Of a stretch of 64,000 nt of DNA, positions 1-7,759 are shown in pieces. The number at the start of each line of letters is the position of its first letter. The first letter of the stretch is position 1. The stretch is from Pseudomonadota bacterium. Its GTDB lineage: Bacteria > Pseudomonadota > Gammaproteobacteria > Burkholderiales > Thiobacillaceae. The stretch lies in NCBI GenBank assembly GCA_021811235.1, contig JAJZPG010000008.1:51972-115971 (forward strand). The letters run 5' to 3'. Made by a program: the position numbers and the translations under genes. The notes below the pieces were generated by a model, which searched no databases, was not told where the DNA came from, and saw only the letters and a program-made list of their open reading frames with translations.

Positions 1-356
1 TTTTCCTGCATGCCCTTTTGCACCTGGTGGCCGGCGTAGCCGCCCGCCACGGCGCCGCCGATGGTCGCGACGTCGCGTCCGGTCCCCTTGCCGATCTGGT
101 GGCCGAGCAGGCCGCCTGCCACCGCGCCGATCGCGGTGCCGGCGATGCGGTTGGGATCCTTGACCGGCGCCTGTTCGTTGACGACCACGTCGCGGCACAC
201 TTCTCGCGGCGTCTTGGTGGTCTCGGTGACCGGCTCGACCGCCAGCACGTCGGCGAATTCCGGCTCAGGATTCAGGGCCTTGTAGCCCGCCACGCCGCCG
301 ATTGCGGTGACGGCAACGGCGCCTGCCGCGACGCCGATCATCATGGATTTATTCAT
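1..356 (-). CDS. Glycine-zipper 2TM-type protein, C-terminus cut by window edge
   Basis: Read by eye on the minus strand because the ORF track omits it; 118 codons are visible. It begins MNKSMMIGVAAGAVAVTAIGG, a short basic start and an Ala/Gly/Val membrane segment (about residues 5-24). A polar linker with one Cys follows, then two glycine-zipper stretches, AGTAIGAVAGGLLGHQIG and ATIGGAVAGGYAGHQ (about 71-112). This is the SlyB/Rickettsia 17-kDa-antigen-like glycine-zipper fold, associated with the envelope. No lipobox Cys is seen, so a membrane anchor is more likely than lipidation. It is the last visible gene of the minus-strand run, 92 bp after the pyrR-like gene. Its exact role is unknown. 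Confidence 0.8.
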   Translation of the reverse strand, partial: MNKSMMIGVAAGAVAVTAIGGVAGYKALNPEPEFADVLAVEPVTETTKTPREVCRDVVVNEQAPVKDPNRIAGTAIGAVAGGLLGHQIGKGTGRDVATIGGAVAGGYAGHQVQKGMQE

Positions 357-448
357 GATCTCTCTCCCGGGAAATTGAGGACGACGACATGAACCCCTGT
401 CCAAATGATAGTCCAGCGGAGAGGGAAGTTCCCGGAACGGGGGAAGGC

Positions 449-1009
449 TTATCCGGGCTGCAGCAGGTCGATCCTGAACTGCGCCTCGTAGGGCGGCACA
501 TTGCATTCGATGACGTCGGTGGGGGCGACGTCGAGCCTCACGCCGACGATGTCGGTGCGCACCGGCAGCTTCGCCGCACCGCGGTCCACCAGCACCACGG
601 TGCGGATTTCGTCCGGCTGCTTGCCGGCGAGGTATTCCACCGCGCGCAGCATGGAATGCCCGCGGTACATGACGTCGTCCACCACCAGCACGGTGTGGCC
701 GGCGAGGTCGAGGCTGGCGTGCGTCGGGTTCTCAGTCAGTTGCGTCTCCGGATGGAGCAGGGTGAGGTCGTCGGCGTAGCGCTCGATCTTGAGATCCAGC
801 CGCACGCAATCGGCGAGCCCCCAGATTTCGCGCAGACGGGTATGCAGCCTGTCTGCCAGCGGCGCGCCGCGCCGCAGGATGCCCACGACGGCAATCTGCG
901 ACCGTCCGGTCAAGAGGCCGGCCGCCTGGCGCGCCATGTCGTCGACGATGGCATCCAGCTGTTGCGGCGTGTAGAGGCAGGTACGTTGTCCCTTGGGTTT
1001 GCCGGGCAT
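449..1009 (-). CDS. pyrR: PyrR-like phosphoribosyltransferase
   Basis: A 186-aa type I phosphoribosyltransferase. The PRPP-binding signature VLVVDDVMYRG lies at about residues 107-117, and VVLVDRG further on matches PyrR family members, which act as pyrimidine attenuators and/or uracil phosphoribosyltransferases. The long ORF in the track (to 1336) runs back into ubiD. I chose the ATG at 1009 because it lies 8 bp after the ubiD stop and gives the usual PyrR length. The ribosome site is weak (GGTGCG), so coupling to ubiD is likely. pyrB is not adjacent; pyrC lies 4.4 kb away on the other strand. RNA-binding regulatory activity cannot be judged from this sequence, and a plain PRTase is the alternative. 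Confidence 0.82.
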   Translation of the reverse strand: MPGKPKGQRTCLYTPQQLDAIVDDMARQAAGLLTGRSQIAVVGILRRGAPLADRLHTRLREIWGLADCVRLDLKIERYADDLTLLHPETQLTENPTHASLDLAGHTVLVVDDVMYRGHSMLRAVEYLAGKQPDEIRTVVLVDRGAAKLPVRTDIVGVRLDVAPTDVIECNVPPYEAQFRIDLLQPG

Positions 1010-1017
1010 CTGCGCAC

Positions 1018-2481
1018 CTACAGGCCGAGGTCCTGCCACATCGCGTCGACGCGCGCCTTCACCGCCGCGTCCATCACGATCGGCGTACCCCATTCGCGAT
1101 TCGTCTCGCCCGGCCACTTGTTGGTGGCGTCGATGCCCATCTTGCTGCCGAGCCCGGAAACGGGGCTGGCAAAGTCGAGGTAGTCTATCGGCGTGTTCTC
1201 GACGAGCAGGGTGTCGCGCGCCGGGTCGACGCGGGTGGTGAGCGCCCACATGACGTCCTTCCAGTCGCGCACGTCGACGTCGTCGTCGGTGACGAGGATG
1301 AACTTGGTGTACATGAACTGGCGCAGGAAGCTCCACACCCCGAACATCACGCGCTTGGCGTGGCCGGGGTAGGCCTTCTTCATCGAGACCACCGCCATGC
1401 GGTAGGAGCAGCCTTCCGGTGGCAGGTAGAAGTCGCTGATCTCGGGGAACTGCTTCTGCAGCAGCGGCACGAACACTTCGTTGAGCGCGACGCCGAGGAT
1501 CGCCGGCTCGTCCGGCGGCTTGCCGGTGTAGGTGCTGTGGTAGATCGGGTCGCGCCGCAGCGTGACGCGCTCGACGGTGAAGACCGGGAAGGTCTCCTGC
1601 TCGTTATAGTAGCCGGTGTGGTCGCCGTAGGGGCCCTCGAGCGCGGTTTCATTGGGATGGATCACGCCCTCGAGCACGATCTCACTGGATGCCGGCACCT
1701 GCAGGTCGCAGCCCACGCACTTCGTCACCTCGGTCTTGGCGCCGCGCAACAGGCCGGCGAACTGGTATTCGGACAGCGAATCGGGCACCGGGGTGACTGC
1801 GCCGAGGATGGTCGCCGGGTCGGCGCCGAGCGCGACGGCGACCGGGAAAGGCTCGCCCGGATGCGCGAGCGTGTGCTCGCGGAAATCCAGCGCGCCGCCG
1901 CGATGAGCCAGCCAGCGCATGATGAGCTTGTTCGGAGCGATCACCTGCTGGCGGTAGATACCGAGGTTCTGCCGCTTCTTGTGGGGGCCCTTGGTGACGG
2001 TCAGCCCCCAGGTGATCAGCGGCGCGACGTCGCCCGGCCAGCAGTGCTGGATCGGCAGGCGCGCGAGGTCGACGTCGGCGCCCTCCCACACCACTTCCTG
2101 GCATGGCGCGCCTTTCACTTCCTTCGGCGCCATGTTGAGTACCTGCTTGAGAACCGGCCACTTCTCCCAGGCGTCGCGCAGGCCTTTCGGAGGTTCGGGT
2201 TCCTTCAGGTAGGCGAGGAGTTTCCCGACTTCGCGCAGCCGCGCCGGATCCTCCTCGCCCATGCCGAGTGCCACGCGCTGCACCGTGCCGAACAGGTTCG
2301 CCAGCACCGGCATGGCATGCCCTTTGGGGTGTTCGAACAGCAGCGCGGGACCGCCGGCGCGCAGCACGCGGTCGGCGATCTCGGTCATTTCCAGTTTGGG
2401 GTCGACTTCGGCGGCGATGCGTTTCAGTTCACCCCGGGCTTCGAGTTGGGCGATGAAGTCGCGCAGGTCGCGGTAGATCAT
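1018..2481 (-). CDS. ubiD: UbiD family prenylated-FMN decarboxylase (3-polyprenyl-4-hydroxybenzoate carboxy-lyase)
   Basis: 487 aa, close to E. coli UbiD. Family hallmarks are an N-terminal [14 protein letters not shown], the central NLGIYRQQV, and the conserved [12 protein letters not shown] block that lines the prFMN/metal site. UbiD removes the carboxylate from 3-polyprenyl-4-hydroxybenzoate in ubiquinone synthesis, using prenylated FMN made by UbiX, which is not in this window. It is soluble or peripheral at the inner membrane. It lies 45 bp downstream of dolP and 8 bp upstream of the pyrR-like gene. The length and conserved blocks fit the ubiquinone enzyme better than the aromatic-degradation UbiD paralogues. 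Confidence 0.93.
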   Translation of the reverse strand: MIYRDLRDFIAQLEARGELKRIAAEVDPKLEMTEIADRVLRAGGPALLFEHPKGHAMPVLANLFGTVQRVALGMGEEDPARLREVGKLLAYLKEPEPPKGLRDAWEKWPVLKQVLNMAPKEVKGAPCQEVVWEGADVDLARLPIQHCWPGDVAPLITWGLTVTKGPHKKRQNLGIYRQQVIAPNKLIMRWLAHRGGALDFREHTLAHPGEPFPVAVALGADPATILGAVTPVPDSLSEYQFAGLLRGAKTEVTKCVGCDLQVPASSEIVLEGVIHPNETALEGPYGDHTGYYNEQETFPVFTVERVTLRRDPIYHSTYTGKPPDEPAILGVALNEVFVPLLQKQFPEISDFYLPPEGCSYRMAVVSMKKAYPGHAKRVMFGVWSFLRQFMYTKFILVTDDDVDVRDWKDVMWALTTRVDPARDTLLVENTPIDYLDFASPVSGLGSKMGIDATNKWPGETNREWGTPIVMDAAVKARVDAMWQDLGL

Positions 2482-2526
2482 GGTTGGCCGATCATGAACG
2501 GGGTCTGCCGGGCTGCGCGCGCGGCA

Positions 2527-3099
2527 TCAGTTGAGATATTCGAACAGGGTGACGACCTTGGCCACTCCCGCCGTGGTGCGTGCGATGTCGGTGGCGGCGC
2601 TGGCTTCGGCCCGGTTGACCAGGCCCATGAGGTAGACCACGCCGGCTTCGGTCACCACCTTGATGTTGGCGCCGGGCACGCGCTCGTCGCGCACCAGGCG
2701 GGTCTTGACCTTGCCGGTGATGGCGACGTCGTTGGCGTCGGAGGTCAGCGAAGTCACGCCCGAGATGCTGAGTTCGTTGAACACCGTGCGTACGTCTGGG
2801 ATGCCCTTGACCACGTCGGTCGCGCGACTCCGCGTGGCCTCGTCCGGCACCTGGCCGGTGAGCAGCACCTGGCGGTTGAAGCTGGTGGCGGAAATGTTGT
2901 CGGTCTTTTGCGGGAAGGTCTCGCGCAGGCGCGCCAGCGCACGCAACTCGATTTCCTGGTCGCCGACGAACACGCCGGCGGTGCGACGGTCGACCGCCAC
3001 GGCGGCGCCGGTGGCGGCGCCGCCGACCACCAGCGGAGCACAGCCTTGCAATGGGGGGATCAGTGCGCCCAGCAGCGCGATCGGGATCAGTTTGTTCAT
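2527..3099 (-). CDS. dolP: BON-domain outer-membrane lipoprotein (DolP/YraP)
   Basis: A 190-aa lipoprotein with signal peptide and lipobox ending LQGC (Cys about residue 20). Two BON domains follow, roughly 45-115 and 120-188; VLLTGQVPDEATRSRA and GVVYLMGLVNRAEA are typical repeats. E. coli DolP has almost the same length and layout and supports outer-membrane integrity and BAM function. The ATG at 3099 overlaps the diaA stop by 4 bp (ATGA). The track's longer ORF has no signal peptide at its start. The yraN-diaA-dolP order matches the enterobacterial locus, which supports the assignment. Confidence 0.9.
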   Translation of the reverse strand: MNKLIPIALLGALIPPLQGCAPLVVGGAATGAAVAVDRRTAGVFVGDQEIELRALARLRETFPQKTDNISATSFNRQVLLTGQVPDEATRSRATDVVKGIPDVRTVFNELSISGVTSLTSDANDVAITGKVKTRLVRDERVPGANIKVVTEAGVVYLMGLVNRAEASAATDIARTTAGVAKVVTLFEYLN

Positions 3100-3689
3100 T
3101 CCTCGACTCCTAGTAGAACGCTGTCCACCGCATCGCACAGGCAATGGATGGTCAGCAGATGGATTTCCTGGATGCGAGCCGCGGATTCGGCAGGCACGCA
3201 CAGGAAGACGTCGGCGTCCTGCATTTGTTCCGCCAGTCCGCCGCCGCTGCGGCCGGTCAGCGCGATCACCTGCATGCTGCGGGCGTGGGCGGCGGCCACG
3301 GCCTGCAACACGCTGGGCGAATTGCCGCTGGTGGAGATCGCCAGCAGGATGTCGCCGGGTTGCCCGAGGGCCTTGACCTGACGCGCGAACACCTGGTCGA
3401 AGGCGTGATCGTTGGCGATCGAGGTCAGGGTCGAGCTGTCGGTGGTGAGCGCCAGTGCGGCGAGGCCGGGCCGCTCCTGCTCGAAGCGGTTGATCATCAG
3501 CGAGGCCAGGCGCTGTGCGTGCGCGGCCGACCCGCCGTTGCCGCAGGCCATGATCTTGTTGCCCTGCGCCAGGCTGTGCACCATCAGGCGCGCCGCGGCC
3601 TCGATCGCCGGAGCGAGCGTGTCGGCGGCACCCAGCTTGGCCTGCGCCGAGGCCTGGAAGTGGCCGAGGATTCTGTCGTGTAAAGGCAT
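3096..3689 (-). CDS. diaA: SIS-domain protein, DiaA/GmhA family
   Basis: A 197-aa single SIS domain. The phosphosugar-binding loops are GNGGSAAHAQ (about 50-59) and AISTSGNSPSV (about 111-121). GmhA isomerases and the DnaA-binding protein DiaA share this fold and are hard to separate by sequence alone. Position decides here: yraN lies 8 bp upstream and dolP overlaps the stop, as in the E. coli diaA locus, and no heptose-pathway gene is nearby. DiaA binds DnaA and promotes initiation. Many pipelines would call it phosphoheptose isomerase. The ATG at 3689 gives the family length. Confidence 0.82.
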   Translation of the reverse strand: MPLHDRILGHFQASAQAKLGAADTLAPAIEAAARLMVHSLAQGNKIMACGNGGSAAHAQRLASLMINRFEQERPGLAALALTTDSSTLTSIANDHAFDQVFARQVKALGQPGDILLAISTSGNSPSVLQAVAAAHARSMQVIALTGRSGGGLAEQMQDADVFLCVPAESAARIQEIHLLTIHCLCDAVDSVLLGVEE

Positions 3690-3697
3690 AAGTGAAA

Positions 3698-4045
3698 CTA
3701 TCCTACATCGTCGAACGCGTTTTTGATCCACTCGGGGGGGGCGTCGCCGGCCAGTGCGATCACGTCGAAGCGGCACGGCGGCAGCGTCTTCAGCGTGGAA
3801 AGGTACTGGCGCGCGGCAGCGAGCAGTTTCTTCTGCTTGGCCGGCGTCACGCTCGCGGCGGCGCCGCCGAAATCGCTGCGATTGCGCAGGCGGACCTCGA
3901 CGAACACCAGCGTCGCGCCGTCCTGCATGACGAGGTCGAGCTCGCCGAAGCGGCAGCGCCAGTTGCGCGCCAGCCGCTTCAGGCCGTGCGACACCAGAAA
4001 CGCTTCGGCGCGCGCTTCCGCGGTTTGACCGAGCAGGGACGTCAA
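3698..4045 (-). CDS. yraN: YraN/UPF0102 nuclease-fold protein
   Basis: 115 aa with the UPF0102 core: a helix (AEAFLVSHGLKRLARNW), then CRFGELDLV and LVFVEVRLR, the E/D and ExR-type positions of a restriction-endonuclease-like fold. The function is not established in detail. The start is a TTG at 4045, preceded by GGAGTCGAGG; no upstream ATG exists in frame, and the next internal Met would remove the first helix. It is the first gene of the minus-strand run. The 258-bp gap to rsmI (4046-4303) holds the divergent control regions. I see no clear -35/-10 pair for yraN there. Confidence 0.88.
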   Translation of the reverse strand: MTSLLGQTAEARAEAFLVSHGLKRLARNWRCRFGELDLVMQDGATLVFVEVRLRNRSDFGGAAASVTPAKQKKLLAAARQYLSTLKTLPPCRFDVIALAGDAPPEWIKNAFDDVG

Positions 4046-4291
4046 CCTCGACTCCGCAGTTGATCGCTCATCATCCTTTGGATCACCTTACAAATTTCAA
4101 CTTTATCGACTTTGACACGCCCAGCATCGGGTGAGGCCGCTACACCCCTGCATTGCACGGCTGCCACGCTGCCTGGCCGCGTGGCTCCTTTTTGGGGGGG
4201 GCGGCCCCGCCGCATCGTCGCGCCTTGCCAGCCAGCGTGTCAGTCACACACCCAGGCGCGTTCAACTGAGGAGCCAAGGTTGAACATCTGC

Positions 4292-4297
4292 GACAAT
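4292..4297 (+). promoter_or_regulatory. Candidate -10 hexamer for rsmI, 6 nt before the ATG
   Basis: GACAAT is followed by exactly six bases and then the rsmI ATG. No Shine-Dalgarno sequence lies between. The same geometry is seen at lpxC and at the CopL-like gene, which would make the message leaderless. No convincing -35 is visible. Confidence 0.35.
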
Positions 4298-4303
4298 GCC
4301 GGG

Positions 4304-5167
4304 ATGAGTGAAAGCCCGCATCATACCCGCCTGCCGCCCGCGCTCTATGTCGTCGCCACGCCGATCGGCAACCTGGGCGACATCACCCTGCGCGCGCTGG
4401 ATACCTTGAAGTCGGTGGACCGGGTGGCCGCGGAGGACACCCGGGTCTCGGGCCAGCTGCTCGCGCATTTCGCCATCAGCAAGCCGCTGGTCTCGATCCG
4501 CGAGCACAACGAACGCGAGGCGGCCGAAAAGGTCATCGCCTGGATCGCCGCGGGTGAAGCCGTGGCCTACGTGTCGGACGCCGGCACGCCTGCGGTGTCC
4601 GATCCCGGCGCGCGGCTGGTGGCGGCGGTGCGCGCGGCGGGTTTGATGGTGGTGCCGATTCCCGGCGTCTCGGCGGTGACCGCGGCGCTGTCAGCCGCCG
4701 GCGTGGAGTCGGGCGCATGGCTGTTCCATGGCTTCCTGCCGCCCAAGACCGGTGCGCGGCGTGCGCAGCTTCAGGCGCTCGCTGCCCTGCCCGCCGCGCT
4801 GGTGTTCTACGAGGCGCCGCATCGTATCGAAGAGACGCTCGCCGACATGGCGGCGGTGCTCGACAGCGCACGGCGGGTGACGCTGGCGCGCGAACTCACC
4901 AAGAAGTTCGAGAGCATCGTCACGCTGCCTTTGCGTGATGCGCCGGCCTGGCTCGCCGCCGACCCCAACCACGTGCGCGGCGAATTCGTCGTCATCGTGC
5001 ATGCGCCGCTGGCCGAGGTCGCGATCGACGCGGAGGCGATGCGCGTGCTCGACATCCTGCAGGGCGCGCTGCCGCCGACGCTCGCCGCCAAGCTCGCGTC
5101 GCAGATCACGGGACGCAGCAAGGCCGAACTCTATAAAATGTCGCTGGCAATGAAGCCGCAGGGCTAG
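4304..5167 (+). CDS. rsmI: 16S rRNA (cytidine1402-2'-O)-methyltransferase
   Basis: 287 aa from the ATG at 4304. The signature VATPIGNLGDITLRAL sits near the N-terminus, AAEDTR follows, and the SAM-binding YVSDAGTPAVSDPG loop is intact: the tetrapyrrole-methylase fold of RsmI (YraL). It adds the 2'-O-methyl group at C1402 of 16S rRNA in the ribosomal P site. Its partner RsmH, which makes the N4-methyl on the same base, is encoded 3.9 kb away. The track's ORF begins at 4112, but the extra 64 residues are unlike the family and MSESPHH starts just before the conserved block. It is divergent from yraN. The final G of its TAG stop is the first base of the inverted-repeat element that follows. Confidence 0.93.
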   Translation: MSESPHHTRLPPALYVVATPIGNLGDITLRALDTLKSVDRVAAEDTRVSGQLLAHFAISKPLVSIREHNEREAAEKVIAWIAAGEAVAYVSDAGTPAVSDPGARLVAAVRAAGLMVVPIPGVSAVTAALSAAGVESGAWLFHGFLPPKTGARRAQLQALAALPAALVFYEAPHRIEETLADMAAVLDSARRVTLARELTKKFESIVTLPLRDAPAWLAADPNHVRGEFVVIVHAPLAEVAIDAEAMRVLDILQGALPPTLAAKLASQITGRSKAELYKMSLAMKPQG

Positions 5168-5446
5168 GAGCCTGTTTCAGCAGGAATCGTACCCCGCGTT
5201 GAGACCAGGATCGGATGGATGCAAGGCGCAGTGTGCAGGCAATGGCCTTGCCAAGCGCTGCAACGCCGCAGACGCCGATCCTGGTCCCAACCCGAAGGGT
5301 CGGTTGTCTGCGGGCGTTTATGCCCTCAGGGTGCATTGCGGTGTTGCGGGTGACTCGTGGAGAATGACTCCACTTCGCCCCCCGCGTCTTGCACTGCATC
5401 CCGCAGGCAATCGGCGCGGGGCATGATTCCTGCTGAAATAGGCTCC
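5167..5446 (+). repeat. MITE-like element with 32-bp terminal inverted repeats
   Basis: The left end (5167-5198) begins GGAGCCTGTTTCAGCAGG. The right end (5415-5446), read on the other strand, begins GGAGCCTATTTCAGCAGG; the two ends match at 29 of 32 positions. Inside, ACCAGGATCGG (5204-5214) pairs with CCGATCCTGGT (5275-5285), and GTGGAG/CTCCAC form a small hairpin at 5357-5374. There is no credible ORF. It fills nearly all the space between rsmI and pyrC, starting in the rsmI stop codon and ending 5 bp before the pyrC ATG. I see no target-site duplication. It is either a non-autonomous transposable element or a chromosomal interspersed repeat. Confidence 0.75.
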
Positions 5447-5451
5447 CTCGC

Positions 5452-6486
5452 ATGACCGACACCCTCACGATCACCCGCCCCGACGACTGGCACATCCATT
5501 TCCGCGACGGCGCCGCCATGCAGAGCGTGCTGCCCGACACCGCACGCGTGTTCGGCCGCGCCATCGCCATGCCCAATCTGAAGCCGCCGGTGGTGAGCGT
5601 GGCCGACGCTGCGGCCTACCGCGCGCGCCTGCTGGCAGCGGCCGCCGGGACCGCGTTCGAACCGCTGATGACGCTCTATCTCACCGACAACACGCAGCCC
5701 GACGAGATTCGCCGCGCGCGCGCCAGCGGCTTCGTGCATGCGGTGAAGTACTACCCGGCCGGCGCGACGACGAATTCCGATTCCGGCGTCACCGAGCTCG
5801 CCAAGGCCTATCCGGCGATCGCGGCGATGGAGGAGGTCGGCATGCCGCTCTTGCTGCACGGCGAAGTGGTCGATCCCGACATCGACGTGTTCGACCGCGA
5901 GGCGGTGTTCATCGAACGCCATCTCGTGCCGCTGCTGAAGGATTTTCCGCAGCTGAAGATCGTGCTCGAGCACATCACCACGCGCCAGGCCGCCGAATTC
6001 GTGGCGGCGGCGCCGGCCAACGTTGCGGCGACAGTCACCGTGCACCACCTGCTGTACAACCGCAACGCCATGTTCCGTGGCGGCATCCGCCCGCACATGT
6101 ATTGTCTGCCGGTGTTGAAGCGCGAACAGCATCGCCAGGCGCTGGTGGCCGCCGCCATTTCCGGCAATCCCAAGTTCTTCCTCGGCACCGATTCCGCGCC
6201 GCATGCGGTGGGCGCCAAGGAAACCGCCTGCGGCTGCGCCGGCATCTATACCGCGCACGCCGCGATCGAGCTGTATGCCGAAGCCTTCGAGGATGCCGGC
6301 GCGCTCGACAGGCTGGAAGCGTTCGCCAGCTTCTACGGCGCCGACTTCTACGGGCTGCCGCGGCATGCCGACACCATTACCCTGCGCCGCGAAAACTGGG
6401 TGGCGCCGGCCAGCCTCGAACTGGGCGGCGAGGCGCTGGTGCCCTTGCGTGCCGGCGAGACGATCCGCTGGCGCGTCGTTGCATAA
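5452..6486 (+). CDS. pyrC: Dihydroorotase, class II
   Basis: 344 aa, the length of E. coli PyrC. The metal-binding DWHIHFRDG is at residues 12-20. The carbamylated-lysine segment [24 protein letters not shown] and LEHITT provide the other zinc ligands, and LGTDSAPH carries the catalytic Asp. It closes carbamoyl-aspartate to dihydroorotate in de novo pyrimidine synthesis in the cytoplasm. The ATG lies only 5 bp after the right end of the inverted-repeat element and no good ribosome site is visible, so expression signals may come from the element. pyrB and carAB are not in the window; the pyrR-like gene at 449-1009 is the only pathway relative. Confidence 0.96.
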   Translation: MTDTLTITRPDDWHIHFRDGAAMQSVLPDTARVFGRAIAMPNLKPPVVSVADAAAYRARLLAAAAGTAFEPLMTLYLTDNTQPDEIRRARASGFVHAVKYYPAGATTNSDSGVTELAKAYPAIAAMEEVGMPLLLHGEVVDPDIDVFDREAVFIERHLVPLLKDFPQLKIVLEHITTRQAAEFVAAAPANVAATVTVHHLLYNRNAMFRGGIRPHMYCLPVLKREQHRQALVAAAISGNPKFFLGTDSAPHAVGAKETACGCAGIYTAHAAIELYAEAFEDAGALDRLEAFASFYGADFYGLPRHADTITLRRENWVAPASLELGGEALVPLRAGETIRWRVVA

Positions 6487-6508
6487 AAAAACCGGGCATG
6501 ACGCCCGG
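6484..6508 (-). terminator. Intrinsic terminator of the 6592-7104 gene
   Basis: CCGGGC (6492-6497) pairs with GCCCGG (6503-6508). A run of seven A on the plus strand becomes a U-tract after the hairpin for minus-strand transcription. It overlaps the pyrC stop codon, so it separates the two convergent genes. Confidence 0.8.
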
Positions 6509-6591
6509 CAGAGGGGGACGAACTGCGGTGTGGTTACGCATCCGCTTGCGGCCGGATGGCGCTACGACGCGCAGGTGAGCGAAGCCGTTCT

Positions 6592-7104
6592 TCAAGGGAA
6601 GGCCGGAATGGTGGGCTCGGTGCCCGAATTCATGGCTTCCGGATGGTGGGCGGCAATCAGCTTCTTGATCTCGTCGACCCGCCCGGAGGGCGCATCGACC
6701 ATCATCAGGATGCGCCCGTCGGCGATGGCCGACTCGAAGGTTTTGAGCCGCGAGTTGGGAATCGAGCTGGCAACCATGCTGGCGACCCAGGCCCCGAATG
6801 CGGCGCCGATCAGCGCAGTGAGCAGGATGGTGACCAGTTGCAGGTCGAGTCCGGCCGGCGGAAAGAACACGGCCACCAGCCCGGCGATGATGCCGATGCC
6901 GCCGCCCACCGCTAGCCCCGTTTCGGCGCCGTGGACAAAGTCGGTTTTCTGCAGGATCGAAGCTTCGTGCAGGCCGGCCAGCGGGATGCCGTCCCGGGCC
7001 AGGACATGGATGTGCCCGTCCTCGATGCGGGCCAGCAGGAGTTGGTCGCGGATCTGTCGGGCGCTCGCCACGTCCGGCACCATGAAATACAGTCGTCGTC
7101 TCAT
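6592..7104 (-). CDS. DUF1269-like membrane protein
   Basis: 170 aa. A cytoplasmic N-terminal part (MRRRLYFMVPDVASARQIRD, then a regulator-like beta-alpha segment to about residue 65) is followed by a Gly-rich hydrophobic pair, GLAVGGGIGIIAGLVAVFF and LVTILLTALIGAAFGAWVASMV (about 75-125). A soluble tail with GRILMMVDAP ends the protein. This layout resembles DUF1269-type small membrane proteins whose role is unknown. The ATG at 7104 has a strong GAGGAG ribosome site; the track's start at 7173 has none. It is transcribed towards pyrC and ends at the hairpin at 6484-6508. Confidence 0.75.
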   Translation of the reverse strand: MRRRLYFMVPDVASARQIRDQLLLARIEDGHIHVLARDGIPLAGLHEASILQKTDFVHGAETGLAVGGGIGIIAGLVAVFFPPAGLDLQLVTILLTALIGAAFGAWVASMVASSIPNSRLKTFESAIADGRILMMVDAPSGRVDEIKKLIAAHHPEAMNSGTEPTIPAFP

Positions 7105-7183
7105 GATGGGTCTCCTCGCAGGGTCGTCCTCGACCCGGATACCTCGGATTAGCAAATAAGGCGATGCAGTCAAGCCAAAGTTC

Positions 7184-7189
7184 TATAAT
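7184..7189 (+). promoter_or_regulatory. rnpB promoter -10 box
   Basis: A perfect TATAAT lies seven bases before the first base of the mature RNase P RNA, the expected spacing for a transcription start at 7196-7197. A good -35 hexamer is not obvious. Confidence 0.7.
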
Positions 7190-7196
7190 CCCGGGT

Positions 7197-7505
7197 GGAA
7201 AAGCAGGTCAGGCAACCGCTGCCGCGCAGCCCCTTCGGGGGATAAGCGGGAGAGGAAAGTCCGGGCTCCGCAGAGCAGGATGCCGGCTAACGGCCGGACG
7301 CCGTGAGGCGAGGAATAGGGCCACAGAGACGAGCGTATTGAGTTACGGTGAAACGCGGTAACCTCCATCCGGAGCAACACCAAATAGGCAGACGATGACG
7401 CGGCTCGCCGAGTCTGCGGGTAGGTGGCTGGAGCCGGTCAGCAATGGCCGGCCTAGAGGAATGGTTGTCCAAGACAGAACCCGGCTTATCGACCCGCTTT
7501 TCCAC
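7197..7505 (+). ncRNA. rnpB: RNase P RNA, bacterial class A
   Basis: Recognised from universally conserved blocks: GAGAGGAAAGTCCGGGCTCC (P3/P4 and J3/4), the CATCCGGAGCAA stretch, CCAAATAGG, and the 3' GACAGAACCCGGCTTATCG. The 5' GGAAAAGC-GGTC pairs with the 3' GACC-GCTTTTCC to close helix P1/P2 as in E. coli. The RNA is the catalytic subunit that trims tRNA 5' leaders. At about 309 nt it is shorter than E. coli M1 (377 nt), because some peripheral helices are reduced. Ends are placed from the closing helix and may be off by a few bases. Confidence 0.95.
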
Positions 7506-7524
7506 CTTTTCATTTAATTCAATG

Positions 7525-7570
7525 GCTTAGCGTTTTTTCCTAGAATTGCGAGGAAAATAAGTCGCTAAGC
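7525..7570 (+). repeat. Long two-part inverted repeat downstream of rnpB
   Basis: GCTTAGCG (7525-7532) pairs with CGCTAAGC (7563-7570), and inside it TTTTCCT pairs with AGGAAAA, giving two stacked stems. A T-run (GGTTTTTCC) starts a few bases later, so it may end rnpB transcription. It could also be a processing or protein-binding site. The local base composition is more AT-rich than the neighbouring genes. Confidence 0.55.
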
Positions 7571-7588
7571 ATCGGTTTTTCCAGAAAC

Positions 7589-7597
7589 TTATCCACA
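7589..7597 (+). promoter_or_regulatory. Consensus DnaA box
   Basis: TTATCCACA is an exact match to the high-affinity DnaA box. It sits between rnpB and the mra promoter, about 60 bp upstream of the -35. A single box in a 64-kb window can occur by chance, so its function is open. Confidence 0.4.
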
Positions 7598-7613
7598 CCC
7601 CCAAACCACCTCT

Positions 7614-7640
7614 AAGTCCTTGAGGCGTAGGGCTTTTTTT
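7614..7640 (+). terminator. Weak intrinsic terminator before the mra promoter
   Basis: AAGTCCT (7614-7620) can pair with AGGGCTT (7629-7635) through one G-U pair, and seven T follow or overlap the stem end. It would stop read-through from rnpB into the mra promoter. The stem is short. Confidence 0.4.
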
Positions 7641-7652
7641 GCGTCTGCCGGC

Positions 7653-7681
7653 TTGACCCCCCCAAAACTATCCCCTATAGT
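7653..7681 (+). promoter_or_regulatory. mra promoter of the division/cell-wall cluster
   Basis: TTGACC at 7653-7658 and TATAGT at 7676-7681 are separated by 17 bp, a near-consensus sigma-70 promoter. The predicted start at about 7688 lies within the MraZ boxes, so MraZ bound there would block initiation. Confidence 0.8.
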
Positions 7682-7715
7682 GGGTGCAGGTGGTGATTGG
7701 TGGGAAGTTGTGGGA
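7681..7715 (+). promoter_or_regulatory. MraZ operator: four TGGGN-type repeats
   Basis: TGGGT, TGGTG, TGGGA and TGGGA begin at 7681, 7691, 7701 and 7711, i.e. four 5-bp boxes with exact 5-bp spacers. This is the known MraZ-binding pattern (TGGGN direct repeats at 10-bp steps), placed over the promoter's -10 and start region. One box has a T in place of the third G. Confidence 0.88.
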
Positions 7716-7759
7716 GAATGCCTCCACCCAATCACAGTCAATTTCAATACGGGGGGAGC

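Noticed and set aside
1360-3381. 673-aa open frame on the plus strand opposite ubiD and dolP
   Set aside because: Antisense shadow in GC-rich DNA; the minus-strand genes have clear family motifs and the plus frame has none.
3096-3689. Calling the SIS gene gmhA
   Set aside because: The fold allows it, but the yraN-diaA-dolP neighbourhood fits DiaA better and no heptose genes are close.
4260-4285. Inverted repeat GTTCAAC-N12-GTTGAAC before rsmI
   Set aside because: Only 7 bp per arm and no supporting regulator site or promoter geometry; could be chance.
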